From ZC4RG42 sp036676355 (lineage in GTDB: Bacteria; Pseudomonadota; Gammaproteobacteria; Burkholderiales; SG8-39): a stretch of DNA of 64,000 nucleotides. The notes beneath the pieces are model-generated. The model was given only the letters and a program-made list of their open reading frames with translations. It ran no database searches and was not told the origin of the DNA. The stretch covers positions 16,274-80,273 of the forward strand of contig JAKFDA010000093.1 of assembly GCA_036676355.1 (NCBI GenBank), given 5' to 3'. Below, piece after piece: positions 1 through 7,715 of the stretch (the stretch's first letter is position 1; each line of letters begins with the position of its first letter). Both the position numbers and the translations under genes were made by a program.

Positions 1-522
1 GTCAGCGGCCAGGCGGAAGACGGTTACAAGCCGGCCGTGACACTTATTACACCGGACAATCACTGGAGCGAAGACGGCTCGAAGCTGCGCTTCAGGCGGG
101 AACACCTGAAGGGGCTCGCGCCGGCAGGGCGGCTCGATATCGACTCGGTCGGTTTGCTGGTCTTCACGCAGGATGGCCGCGTCGCCAAGCAACTCATCGG
201 CGACAAATCGACGACCGAGAAGGAATATCTGGTCCGCGTGGAATACACAGGCGGCAAAAAGTTGCCCGCACGCGATCTCGCCCGGCTCAATCACGGCCTC
301 GAACTCGATGGCGTCGCGTTGCTGCCGGCGAAAGTCAGCTGGCAGAACGAAGATCAGTTGCGCTTCGTGTTGCGCGAAGGGAAAAAGCGGCAGATCCGTC
401 GTATGTGCGAAGCCGTCGGCCTCAAGGTGCTCGGGCTGAAGCGGGTACGTATCGGCAGCGTATCGCTCGGCAAGCTGCCGCCGGGGCAGTGGCGCTATCT
501 GCACGAAAGCGAACGGTTCTGA
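1..522 (+). CDS. 23S rRNA pseudouridine synthase, RsuA/RluB/RluF family (5' part missing)
   Basis: The reading frame is open from the first base of the window, so only the last 173 residues are seen. The catalytic signature GRLDIDSVGLLVFTQDG (the Asp of GRLD is the nucleophile in this family) is followed by the C-terminal block EGKKRQIRRMCEAVGL and a GQWR ending, all typical of RsuA/RluB/RluE/RluF enzymes that isomerise a uridine in ribosomal RNA. The N-terminal S4-like domain would lie before the window. Which rRNA position is modified cannot be told from this fragment. No sigma-54-like site or operon partner is visible; the next gene is convergent and separated by a repeat-rich gap. Confidence 0.9.
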   Translation, partial: VSGQAEDGYKPAVTLITPDNHWSEDGSKLRFRREHLKGLAPAGRLDIDSVGLLVFTQDGRVAKQLIGDKSTTEKEYLVRVEYTGGKKLPARDLARLNHGLELDGVALLPAKVSWQNEDQLRFVLREGKKRQIRRMCEAVGLKVLGLKRVRIGSVSLGKLPPGQWRYLHESERF

Positions 523-845
523 AAGCAGCGTAGAGCGGTGCGTCGAGAGCCGAGAGTAAAAGCTTGGAACACGGAGTGCACGCAGAACGTGAAGAAAAAT
601 CCTTCTTAGAGCTTTCCGTCTGCATCGGTAATTATTCTCGACCCGCTTCAATGGATTCCGGCTCGCGCCCTTCGGGCTTGACCGGACCACTATCCATCGT
701 CATTCCCGACAAGCGGCGCAGCCCGCGCGATCGGGAATCCGGAAATAATTTCCTTCGCCACAGAGAACACAGTGTTCACAGAGATGACGATCGAAGATTT
801 TCTCCGTGTTCCTCCGTGCGCTCTTTGTTTCAGGTTTCGCACCTA
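523..845. repeat. Intergenic mosaic of dispersed repeats (copy A)
   Basis: This 323-nt gap has no convincing gene. It starts with a GAGAGCCGAGAG-type arm near 546. At 699-740 it holds an imperfect palindrome ATTCCCGAcaagcg...cgatCGGGAAT, the same inner unit found near 17973 and 28137. At about 764-830 lies a second motif family (CCACAGAGAACACAG ... TCCGTGTTCCTCCGTG) that also folds back on itself. The long open frame across it (564-1142) has no protein-like composition and is a shadow. Confidence 0.6.
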
Positions 846-1829
846 CTAAACGGACAGCACGACGCCGAGCACCGCGAGCAGCACAATCGCGACGATGACG
901 CCCAGCCAGCGATGGGTGGTGAACCAGAATTGCGCACTCCATGTCAGCGCGCCATGGTCGAACCGTCCGTGCGCACCGCGATCTTCGCGCACGGGCTGCC
1001 AGAGATTGTCCGCACGGTCGTTTTCGATCGGCTCATCGGCCTGCTGTCCTTCGTAGGCCTTGAACGCCAGCATGCGATCGAGAAAACCGGGCAGCACGCG
1101 AGTGCCGAGGATTGCCTGCGCGGCCGGCCAGCCCACCCATAGCTCACGCCGTCGATGCGTCGCCGACCAGTACACGCCTTCGGCCGCAACTTCCGGCTGA
1201 AAGATCTTGCCGAGCGGCTTTGGCTTGTTCGGCATGCAGGTACGGCCCCAATCGAATTGCGGTGTGTTGAACGCCGACAGGTGCACCATAGTGAGATGCA
1301 CACGACTGCGGTCGTGGATGAGTTCGCACCGGATCGAGTCGGTAAAGCCGCGCAGCGCGCTTTTGGCGCCGCAGTACGCCGCCTGCAACGGGATCGACCG
1401 GTACGCCAGTGCCGAACCGACCTGCACGATGGTGCCGCGATCGCGGGCTTTCATGCGCTTCAACGCAGCCAGCGTTCCCCACACCGCGCCCAGATACGTC
1501 ACCTCCGTCGCGCGCTTGAAATCCGCCGGATCGGTGCTGAGGAATTCGCAGAAGATCGTTGCCATGGCATCGTTGACCCACACATCGATCGGTCCCCACT
1601 CGCGTTCGATCTGCGCGGCCGCCGCCTCGACCGCGGCCTGATCCGCAACGTCGGTCGGGATGGCCATCGCTTCGCCGCCGACGCGCTCCACATCTTTCTG
1701 CGCGCCTTGCAGTCCTTCGGGACTGCGCGCGAGCAAGGCGACGCGCCAGCCGCGCTTGCCGAACGCAACGGCAGTCGCACGGCCGATGCCGCCCGAGCAA
1801 CCTGTCACGACAGCGATCTTTGGCATCAT
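846..1829 (-). CDS. Short-chain dehydrogenase/reductase with C-terminal membrane anchor
   Basis: 327 residues from ATG at 1829; the longer open frame reads back into the preceding gene and was not used. The Rossmann nucleotide-binding motif TGCSGGIG lies near residue 9-16 and the catalytic YCGAK (Tyr-x3-Lys) near residue 155, the classical SDR pattern, so it is an NAD(P)-dependent oxidoreductase; the substrate is unknown. After the normal SDR length there is an extra tail ending in one hydrophobic helix (WLGVIVAIVLLAVLGVV), suggesting anchoring to the inner membrane with the enzyme in the cytoplasm. It starts 2 nt after the VKOR/SPW gene stops, so it is the third gene of the 3663-846 operon that has a sigma-54-like promoter. 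Confidence 0.85.
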   Translation of the reverse strand: MMPKIAVVTGCSGGIGRATAVAFGKRGWRVALLARSPEGLQGAQKDVERVGGEAMAIPTDVADQAAVEAAAAQIEREWGPIDVWVNDAMATIFCEFLSTDPADFKRATEVTYLGAVWGTLAALKRMKARDRGTIVQVGSALAYRSIPLQAAYCGAKSALRGFTDSIRCELIHDRSRVHLTMVHLSAFNTPQFDWGRTCMPNKPKPLGKIFQPEVAAEGVYWSATHRRRELWVGWPAAQAILGTRVLPGFLDRMLAFKAYEGQQADEPIENDRADNLWQPVREDRGAHGRFDHGALTWSAQFWFTTHRWLGVIVAIVLLAVLGVVLSV

Positions 1830-1831
1830 GC

Positions 1832-3289
1832 TCACCAGATGTTGTAGCGATCCCAGCCGTCGTAGTGATTGCGCACCGGGCCGCGCGGAATGGCGAGCAC
1901 GATGAGCAATGCCCCGGCGACCATGCTGCCGATCGTGGCGGCCTCGTTTGCACCCTGCAGCACCCACGGCGCGACCACCAGCCATGCGCCGAACAGCATG
2001 TTGAGCGCACGTGCCGGCCGCACGACTTCGGAATAGCAGGAGATCGAGACGACGATCACCAGTGCGCCGATCAGGTGATCGCTATCCGCCATCGCACCTT
2101 CGGTGCCGAACAACACGCGCGTGAACATCAGCCACACGCCGATTGCCGCGGACAGCGTCAAGGCCTTGGGCAGCGCGCCGGTCGCGTGCGCCAGTTGCGC
2201 GCGTTTGCCGCTGCCGAGCTGGATGACAGGCTCATTCTGATCCAGTGCGTTCGGCATCGCCCCGCCCTTCCAGAACACCGACCATAGCGACTTGCCGTCG
2301 CGCCTTGCGCGCAGTATGAATTGCAGCATGGCAAGGATTTCATCAAATGAATAAGGCAGCATGATCACCATCGCCGCAGCCGAAATGAGGCACAGCGTGC
2401 ACCAGGTGCCGATCACGATCGGCTGGATGATGATGAAGAAAATGCTCACCCCGCCGAGCGGAATGACGAGCAGGCCGAACATGGCGACCATCCACGGCAT
2501 GGTGCGCCAGCGCCGCCGGTCGCCCATCATTCCCGACAGCGCTTCGATCATGTAAGTGACGGCGCCGAGGCCGGCGTCGGCAACGGGCCACGCACGCGAT
2601 ACATCGGACGTGATGATGCGACGCGTACCGTCACCGAAGAACGGATCCCATACCGTCGATATATGCCCGAGTTGATAAGCGGTCATGTAGCGCGCGAGCA
2701 AAAAACCGATGAAGGCGAGCGCGATGATCGGCAAACGTTGCGACCAGGTCGACGGCGAGTAATCCCAGCCCGGCGGAATGTAGCCGCGCTGCATCATGCC
2801 TTCCATGCTCATGCCCGGCATCATCGGAATGAGAATCGCGAAGGCGATGGCAAACGTGCCGCTCAGCGTGTCGTTCGCGTACGAGGCCGCATCTGGCGCC
2901 CATAGCAACAACGGCGCGAACAGCAGCCAGATGCCGACGAGGCACGTACCCCACTGCGCATAACGCCATCGCCAGGACAGCGACAGCGCACCCAGCATCA
3001 CCAGCAGCGCGCCGCTGAGCAGATCGCTCCACATCATCCACGCCGCCCGGATTTCCGGTGGCGCGAGATTGCGATCGGCGGTAACACGCGCGACTTCGGG
3101 GCCGAAGTTAGCGGGCTCGAGATAACCGAGCGTCGCGGGAGAACTCAGCAGCCAGCAGCCCAGCGCGATCGTGCCGAAATGCGCCCACAGGCGATTCATG
3201 TGCCCCCGGCGCATTTCCTTCATGTGCGCTGCCGCTGCGTCGCGGCCCGGCGCGCCGATCGTAACCGGCGAGTCGACGTGCGGATTCAC
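1832..3289 (-). CDS. Polytopic membrane protein with VKOR-like CxxC and SPW repeats
   Basis: 485 residues, GTG start chosen because it overlaps the upstream stop as GTGA, which implies translational coupling. About twelve hydrophobic segments are visible. Three copies of a GxWLLxxP-type motif (GCWLLSSPATLGY, GIWLLFAPLLLWA, GAWLVVAPWVLQGA) match SPW repeats, and a WCTLC motif in the middle matches the redox CxxC of the vitamin K epoxide reductase family. Proteins with this mixture are usually annotated as VKOR-family. An oxidative disulfide-forming role with quinone is possible, but the partner thioredoxin domain is not seen here. It lies between the ASRT-like gene and a membrane-anchored SDR. 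Confidence 0.75.
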   Translation of the reverse strand: MNPHVDSPVTIGAPGRDAAAAHMKEMRRGHMNRLWAHFGTIALGCWLLSSPATLGYLEPANFGPEVARVTADRNLAPPEIRAAWMMWSDLLSGALLVMLGALSLSWRWRYAQWGTCLVGIWLLFAPLLLWAPDAASYANDTLSGTFAIAFAILIPMMPGMSMEGMMQRGYIPPGWDYSPSTWSQRLPIIALAFIGFLLARYMTAYQLGHISTVWDPFFGDGTRRIITSDVSRAWPVADAGLGAVTYMIEALSGMMGDRRRWRTMPWMVAMFGLLVIPLGGVSIFFIIIQPIVIGTWCTLCLISAAAMVIMLPYSFDEILAMLQFILRARRDGKSLWSVFWKGGAMPNALDQNEPVIQLGSGKRAQLAHATGALPKALTLSAAIGVWLMFTRVLFGTEGAMADSDHLIGALVIVVSISCYSEVVRPARALNMLFGAWLVVAPWVLQGANEAATIGSMVAGALLIVLAIPRGPVRNHYDGWDRYNIW

Positions 3290-3663
3290 GCGTCGGCCGA
3301 AAACGCAATCGTGCTCAACAACGCCAGTTCGGCATGCCTCGAATCGAGGCGCGTGTGCTGGACCACGATCGGCACGTCGGATTCAATCACGCTCGCATAA
3401 TCCGTATCGGCCCGGATGGGCTCCGGGTCTTGCAGATCGTTGAAGCGCAGATGCAGGGTACGACGCGCCGGCACGCTGATTTTATACGGGCCGACCGGGT
3501 CGCGATCGGTATAAAAGACGGTGATCTCCACGTTGGCCGCCCGGTCGCTCGCATTGAGCAGGCAGGCCGTTTCGTGACTCACCAGGCGCGGATCGGTTTG
3601 ACCGGTAGAGAGTGGGATATAGCCCTCGGCAATCGCCCAACGCAATTTTCCGATCGGTTGCAT
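3286..3663 (-). CDS. Anabaena sensory rhodopsin transducer (ASRT)-like protein
   Basis: 125 residues from ATG at 3663, preceded by a good ribosome site (GAGG, 6 nt spacing); this equals the length of Anabaena ASRT. The sequence carries the family hallmarks almost unchanged: WAIAEGYIP near the start, SHETACLLN, VEITVFYTD, VGPY, RRTLHLRFNDL and VPIVVQHTRLDSR near the end. ASRT is a small soluble tetrameric beta-sandwich protein that interacts with a microbial rhodopsin in Anabaena; homologues in bacteria lacking rhodopsins have been suggested to bind sugars or DNA. No rhodopsin gene is present in this window. First gene of a three-gene operon; a -24/-12 site ends 36 nt before the start. Confidence 0.9.
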   Translation of the reverse strand: MQPIGKLRWAIAEGYIPLSTGQTDPRLVSHETACLLNASDRAANVEITVFYTDRDPVGPYKISVPARRTLHLRFNDLQDPEPIRADTDYASVIESDVPIVVQHTRLDSRHAELALLSTIAFSADA

Positions 3664-3697
3664 GTCGGCCTCGTGAAGCAATGAACATGCACGGGCT

Positions 3698-3713
3698 TGC
3701 AGATAGCGTGCCG
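3698..3713 (-). promoter_or_regulatory. Candidate sigma-54 promoter for the ASRT operon
   Basis: Minus strand CGGCACGCTATCTGCA: GG-N10-GC spacing, GGCACG block intact, CTGC instead of TTGC. The GC ends 36 nt before the ATG at 3663. It faces away from the site at 3770-3785. Confidence 0.7.
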
Positions 3714-3769
3714 TCGCTCCGACGATTCGCGCATCGCGCGCTTCGGCAGAACGCATCGTCCCGCGCGGT

Positions 3770-3785
3770 GGGCCCGCCGTTTGCG
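3770..3785 (+). promoter_or_regulatory. Candidate sigma-54 promoter for yqhA (weaker)
   Basis: GGGCCCGCCGTTTGCG: correct GG-N10-GC spacing and perfect TTGC, but CCCG instead of CACG in the -24 half. It ends 40 nt before the ATG at 3824, which favours that start over the GTG at 3785. Confidence 0.45.
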
Positions 3786-3823
3786 TGGCGCCTGCCAACT
3801 CACGGCGCGCGTCCACCTCTCGC

Positions 3824-4471
3824 ATGAAATCGACCGACGACGGGCACGACTCTTCTTTCGCCAAGGCAATCGGCCGCTCGCGCATGATTGTCATCGTGGC
3901 CGTCATTGCGGTGCTGCTGGCGGCCTTCTCGCTTTTTCTGCTCGGCGCGGTCATCGCGCTGGAGACGATTTACACTTCGTGGCAAGGCGTGCTGAGCGGC
4001 CATCTCGGCCCGACCGACCTCACCGTACGTTTTCTGGAAATCGTATCGGTGATGCTGAAGGCGGTCGTCTTCTATCTTATCGGCGTCGGTTTTTACAGCC
4101 TGTTCATTTCGCCGCTCAACCTCACCATTGCGCTGGGCGTCGAAACGCTCAACGATCTGGAAACCAAAATCATCAGCGTGGTTATCGTCATCATGGCGGT
4201 CCACTTCCTGCAGCAGTTCATCCAGCAGAAATCCGCAATGGACATCCTGCTCGCCGCCGGCGCGCTCAGCGTGGTCACCGTTGCGCTCGTCTTCTTCAAG
4301 ATCCACGCGCACCGCGAAGCCAGGGAGATCAAGGAGGAGCGCACGCTTGCGCAAGAGCGTGCGCGCGAGGAAATGTTCCAGAACGCGCATGAAGAGCACG
4401 ACGTGAAGCAGGGAGACGATGCCGATGCGCAGGCAAGCGCCGCATCGCGAGCGGATGACCCACAACACTGA
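3824..4471 (+). CDS. yqhA: YqhA family (UPF0114) inner-membrane protein
   Basis: 215 residues from ATG at 3824; a GTG 39 nt upstream is in frame, but it coincides with the -12 element of a candidate promoter. About four transmembrane helices: residues ~22-45, ~75-105, ~120-140 and ~150-170. A charged, coiled-coil-like tail follows (HAHREAREIKEERTLAQERAREE). The core with PLNLTIALG and ETKIISVVIVIMAVHFL matches the YqhA family, whose function is unknown. It converges on ctaG (9 nt apart) and diverges from the ASRT operon. Confidence 0.8.
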   Translation: MKSTDDGHDSSFAKAIGRSRMIVIVAVIAVLLAAFSLFLLGAVIALETIYTSWQGVLSGHLGPTDLTVRFLEIVSVMLKAVVFYLIGVGFYSLFISPLNLTIALGVETLNDLETKIISVVIVIMAVHFLQQFIQQKSAMDILLAAGALSVVTVALVFFKIHAHREAREIKEERTLAQERAREEMFQNAHEEHDVKQGDDADAQASAASRADDPQH

Positions 4472-4479
4472 TACAGCCG

Positions 4480-5373
4480 TCACGCTTGCAGCGGTGTATT
4501 CGCCGCTTTGATCCGGTGCCAGACGAGGAACAGCGCCACGAGCAGATAAACAGCACCGGCCGGCACCCACATGATCAGTCCGCCGAGTTGCTGATCGCTC
4601 AGCGCATCCATACCGGTCGCCTGCGCATAGCGCAAATACGGCGCATACCAGACGCTCGGCGCGAAGGTCAGCAAGGCGCCGAGAAGACCGGTGTGAATCA
4701 TCGTCGTCAAGAGCGACAGCAATGCGCCACCATGCGTGCGGCGCGGGTCACGGCCAAGAATCGTCCACCAGAACACGAGCGCCGCGGCGAGGAAGCTCAG
4801 GTGCTGCCATGTATGCGTGGTCTCATCGACCAGCGCCGCATTGAACAGCGCCGGCGCGTGCCACACCCATAACACAAGCGCGTGCAGCACCCAGGCGCTC
4901 AACGGCGCCGTCAGCAAGGTCCACGCCGAAGCGAATGGCGCCTGGCGCGTCGCGCGCCCGACAGCACGCCGCCATGTATGCGGCAGCCCCCACGTCCATG
5001 CCGCGAGTGGACGGCTGATGACGAACAGCGGCGCCGCAACGAGCATGAGCATTTCATGCTGCACCATGTGCGCGGCGAAAAAACGCCCACCCAGTGCATC
5101 CAGTGGCGAAACCAGCGCCACGACAAGTGATAGCCACCCTGCGATGAAAGCGCCGAGCTGCCTGACGCCCAGGCCGCGCCCGCGCCCCGCTCGCCGCCAC
5201 AATTGCGCGATGCCGACGGCGTAAAAGGCGGCACTGAGAATCAGCGGGATGACGACCGGATAATCGAAGGTCCACATTGCACCGGGCGCAACGGCCAGAG
5301 TCCCCTCGACATGCGCATGGCCGACGCTTGAAAGCAGCAACATCAGCACCACTGCGAAGCTCTTTACAGGCAT
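4480..5373 (-). CDS. ctaG: Cytochrome c oxidase assembly factor, caa3-type CtaG
   Basis: 297 residues from ATG at 5373 (a TTG 6 nt earlier is possible). It has an N-terminal signal-like helix and about seven membrane segments. The histidine-rich signatures AHMVQHEMLML and THTWQHLSFL, with WHAPALFNAAL, are typical of caa3_CtaG proteins, which help deliver copper or otherwise assemble caa3 oxidase in the inner membrane. It is transcribed away from the oxidase structural operon that starts 129 nt further on. A strong -24/-12 site ends 46 nt before the start, so the assembly factor may be controlled separately from the oxidase. Confidence 0.88.
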   Translation of the reverse strand: MPVKSFAVVLMLLLSSVGHAHVEGTLAVAPGAMWTFDYPVVIPLILSAAFYAVGIAQLWRRAGRGRGLGVRQLGAFIAGWLSLVVALVSPLDALGGRFFAAHMVQHEMLMLVAAPLFVISRPLAAWTWGLPHTWRRAVGRATRQAPFASAWTLLTAPLSAWVLHALVLWVWHAPALFNAALVDETTHTWQHLSFLAAALVFWWTILGRDPRRTHGGALLSLLTTMIHTGLLGALLTFAPSVWYAPYLRYAQATGMDALSDQQLGGLIMWVPAGAVYLLVALFLVWHRIKAANTPLQA

Positions 5374-5417
5374 CGGCAAGTCACTCGGCCGGAAGGCATC
5401 GACGACTCGGCCCGGTC

Positions 5418-5433
5418 CGCAAGCGCCATGCCC
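5418..5433 (-). promoter_or_regulatory. Candidate sigma-54 promoter for ctaG
   Basis: Minus strand GGGCATGGCGCTTGCG fits GG(C/T)A(C/T)(A/G)-N4-TTGC exactly. It is identical over 15 of 16 bases to the site at 18429-18444. It ends 46 nt before the ATG at 5373. Confidence 0.7.
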
Positions 5434-5501
5434 GCGACTGCCGCGCCAAAGCAGGTCCGTTCCTTTCTTTGCGATTCGAACCGCTTCCGATCCGACGCAC
5501 T

Positions 5502-5864
5502 TTGAAGGCTTCCCTTTTTGCCGGTCTGGTAATCGCCTGCGCGACGCTCGCCGCGTGTGATCGTCCGGCGCAGGACATCGCCAAAGCCGATGCCGAACGC
5601 GGTCGCCTGCTGCTCTGGCAGTTCGGCTGCGGCAGCTGCCATCGCATCGGAGGCGTCGTCGGCGCGGTCGGCGAAGTCGGCCCGCCGCTCGATGGTGTCA
5701 CAGCGCGCGTCTATATCGCGGGTGTGCTGGCCAATACGCCGGAAAACCTCATCCGCTGGATTCAGTCGCCGCAGCAAATCGATCCGCTGACGGCCATGCC
5801 GGACATGGGCGTCAGCGCCGAACAGGCGCGTGACATGGTCGCGTTTCTGCAAAGTCGGCGATGA
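5502..5864 (+). CDS. Monoheme cytochrome c lipoprotein of the oxidase operon
   Basis: 120 residues if TTG at 5502 is the start. This is the only sensible start because it gives a lipoprotein signal (LVIACATLAAC, lipid-modified Cys at 19), whereas the upstream frame is not protein-like. One CGSCH heme-attachment site near residue 47 and an AMPDMGV segment that supplies the distal Met ligand. It likely carries electrons to the oxidase on the periplasmic face of the membrane. It overlaps the next gene as ATGA. Its whole heme domain is a clear paralogue of the second heme domain of that gene. Confidence 0.85.
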   Translation: MKASLFAGLVIACATLAACDRPAQDIAKADAERGRLLLWQFGCGSCHRIGGVVGAVGEVGPPLDGVTARVYIAGVLANTPENLIRWIQSPQQIDPLTAMPDMGVSAEQARDMVAFLQSRR

Positions 5865-6730
5865 GCATTCGCCGCCTCGTCCAACTATTGATTGCGCTCG
5901 CCGTACTGGCGACAGCGGCAAGCGCCGCGGTGATCTACTTCGGCTTATACAACGTCGCGGCGACGGAACAACACACCGCGCCGGTGTACTGGCTGTTGAA
6001 CACATCGTTGAAGCAAGCGGCGGAACAACGCGCGAAGGATATCGTGCTGCCGGCACTGGATGACAAGCAGCGCATCGAGCGCGGATTCGACCTTTATCGT
6101 GAGCATTGCGTGAACTGCCACGGTGCGCCCGGCGTAGCGCCGGACGCCTTTGCGCTCGGCATGACCCCCGTGCCGGCCAATCTCGCGCTCACGGCAAAAC
6201 ACTGGCCCGCGAAACGGATGTACTGGGTGGTGCGCTACGGCATCAAGATGACCGGCATGCCGGCGTGGGAATTTCGTCTGCGCGAGGAAGAACTGTGGGA
6301 TCTCGTGGCTTTCCTCATGACGCTGCCGAATATTTCACCACTGGACTATGCGGCCGGCGTGAGAAATGCGGCAACGAGGCAAGGGCCGCTCAAACCCATG
6401 CAGACGCAGGCACGCAAAGACGCCGTAACGTCCGAACCCGCCGCAATGCATGGCGATGCGGCACGCGGCAAGTTCGCACTGCAGCAGTACGCCTGCGTCA
6501 CCTGTCACGAGATTCCCGGCGTGGTCGGCGCGATTCATGCGGTCGGCCCACCGCTCGAGGGTATGGCAACGCGCGGGTTCATCGGCGGCGTGTTGCCCAA
6601 TACGCGCCAAAACATGGTGCGCTGGCTGCGCGACCCGCAAGCCGTCGATGCGCGCACGGCCATGCCCAATCTCGGTGTGACGGAACGGGACGCGCATGAT
6701 CTCGCCGCATTTCTCGAGACGCTCAAATGA
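5861..6730 (+). CDS. Membrane-anchored diheme cytochrome c
   Basis: 289 residues. An N-terminal membrane helix (residues ~5-30) is followed by two cytochrome c domains. CVNCH lies near residue 83, with a TGMPAWE Met-ligand region; CVTCH lies near residue 213, with TAMPNLGV. It overlaps both neighbours by ATGA, so it is translated together with the monoheme cytochrome and CoxB. The role is probably electron input to the caa3-type oxidase. The second domain repeats the sequence of the preceding gene (VGPPL, GVLxNT, TAMP) while the first is only distantly similar. Confidence 0.88.
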   Translation: MSIRRLVQLLIALAVLATAASAAVIYFGLYNVAATEQHTAPVYWLLNTSLKQAAEQRAKDIVLPALDDKQRIERGFDLYREHCVNCHGAPGVAPDAFALGMTPVPANLALTAKHWPAKRMYWVVRYGIKMTGMPAWEFRLREEELWDLVAFLMTLPNISPLDYAAGVRNAATRQGPLKPMQTQARKDAVTSEPAAMHGDAARGKFALQQYACVTCHEIPGVVGAIHAVGPPLEGMATRGFIGGVLPNTRQNMVRWLRDPQAVDARTAMPNLGVTERDAHDLAAFLETLK

Positions 6731-7698
6731 AAGGCGCGCTGTGCGCGCTGCTGTTGCTGCCCGGTTGCCGCGGCGCGCAGCACGTTCTCGATCCACGCGG
6801 CCCGCAAGCGCAGGTCATGGCAGATATAAGCTGGTTGCTGTACATCAGCGCCGCGCTAATTTTTCTTGTCGTGATGGCGATCGCCGCCTATGCCGTGTTC
6901 GGTCCCGCACACAAACGCGCGCGGCTTGCCCATCGCGGTCTGATCATCGGCGGCGGCATCACCTTTCCGATCGTCGCGCTTACCGCGCTGATGATTTACG
7001 TTTTCGCCGGCGCGCCCGATCTGCTCCATCGAGGCAAGCCGATGCTGCACATCGAGGTCGTCGGCGAACAGTTCTGGTGGCGCGTGCTTTATCTCGACAA
7101 GAACGGCAGGCCGCAACTTGAAACCGCGAACGAGATTCATATTCCCGTCGGCGTAACGGTGGAATTGCGCTTGCGCTCCGCCGACGTCATTCACAGCTTC
7201 TGGGTGCCCAGCCTGCACGGCAAGCTCGACATGATTCCCGGTCATGTCAACACCATGCGCATGCAGGCCGATCGCGCAGGCGTGTCTCGCGGCCAATGCG
7301 CAGAGTACTGCGGCGCGCAGCACGCCAAAATGGCGTTCCTTGTCATTGCACTCGAACCGGCCCGCTTCGACCAGTGGTTCGCGGCACAGATGCAGTCCGC
7401 ACACGCGCCCGCGACGGCGCAGCTACGGCGTGGTCAGGAATTATTCATGTCGACCGGCTGCGTCACGTGTCACACGGTGCGCGGCACTGACGCAAGGGGC
7501 GTCATTGGTCCCGATCTCACGCATATCGGCAGTCGCCGCACGATCGGCGCCGGGCTCTTCCCGAATACGGTCGGTGCGCTGGGCGGCTGGATCGCCGACA
7601 GTCAGGCGCTCAAACCCGGCAACCGCATGCCGGCTTTCTCGGACCTGAAGGGCGAAGAACTGCGCGCGCTCGCCGCCTATATGGAAAGCCTTCAATGA
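6727..7698 (+). CDS. coxB: Cytochrome c oxidase subunit II with fused cytochrome c domain (caa3 type)
   Basis: 323 residues. A lipoprotein signal (LLLLPGC, Cys14) is followed by two membrane helices (~35-60 and ~72-95) and the cupredoxin domain. CuA ligands are visible in DVIHSFW and in CAEYCGAQHAKM. A C-terminal cytochrome c domain follows, with CVTCH near residue 244 and a final MPAF Met ligand. This is the caa3 architecture, in which subunit II receives electrons through its own heme c. It overlaps the diheme cytochrome by ATGA. The subunit I gene does not follow directly: an exchanger gene is placed between. Confidence 0.93.
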   Translation: MKGALCALLLLPGCRGAQHVLDPRGPQAQVMADISWLLYISAALIFLVVMAIAAYAVFGPAHKRARLAHRGLIIGGGITFPIVALTALMIYVFAGAPDLLHRGKPMLHIEVVGEQFWWRVLYLDKNGRPQLETANEIHIPVGVTVELRLRSADVIHSFWVPSLHGKLDMIPGHVNTMRMQADRAGVSRGQCAEYCGAQHAKMAFLVIALEPARFDQWFAAQMQSAHAPATAQLRRGQELFMSTGCVTCHTVRGTDARGVIGPDLTHIGSRRTIGAGLFPNTVGALGGWIADSQALKPGNRMPAFSDLKGEELRALAAYMESLQ

Positions 7699-7715
7699 AA
7701 GCGGTGAGCTGAGCG

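Noticed and set aside
564..1142. 192-codon open frame on plus strand
   Set aside because: Runs over repeats and antisense to the SDR gene; composition not protein-like.
1830..1985. N-terminal extension of the SDR frame
   Set aside because: Lies inside the preceding gene in another frame; ATG 1829 with nearby ribosome site is preferred.
3678..3690. Minus-strand near match ending in TTGC just before ASRT
   Set aside because: -24 element is TG not GG and transcription would start at the start codon itself.
3664..3954. N-terminal extension of the ASRT frame
   Set aside because: Would make it far longer than the 125-residue family and read through a promoter region.
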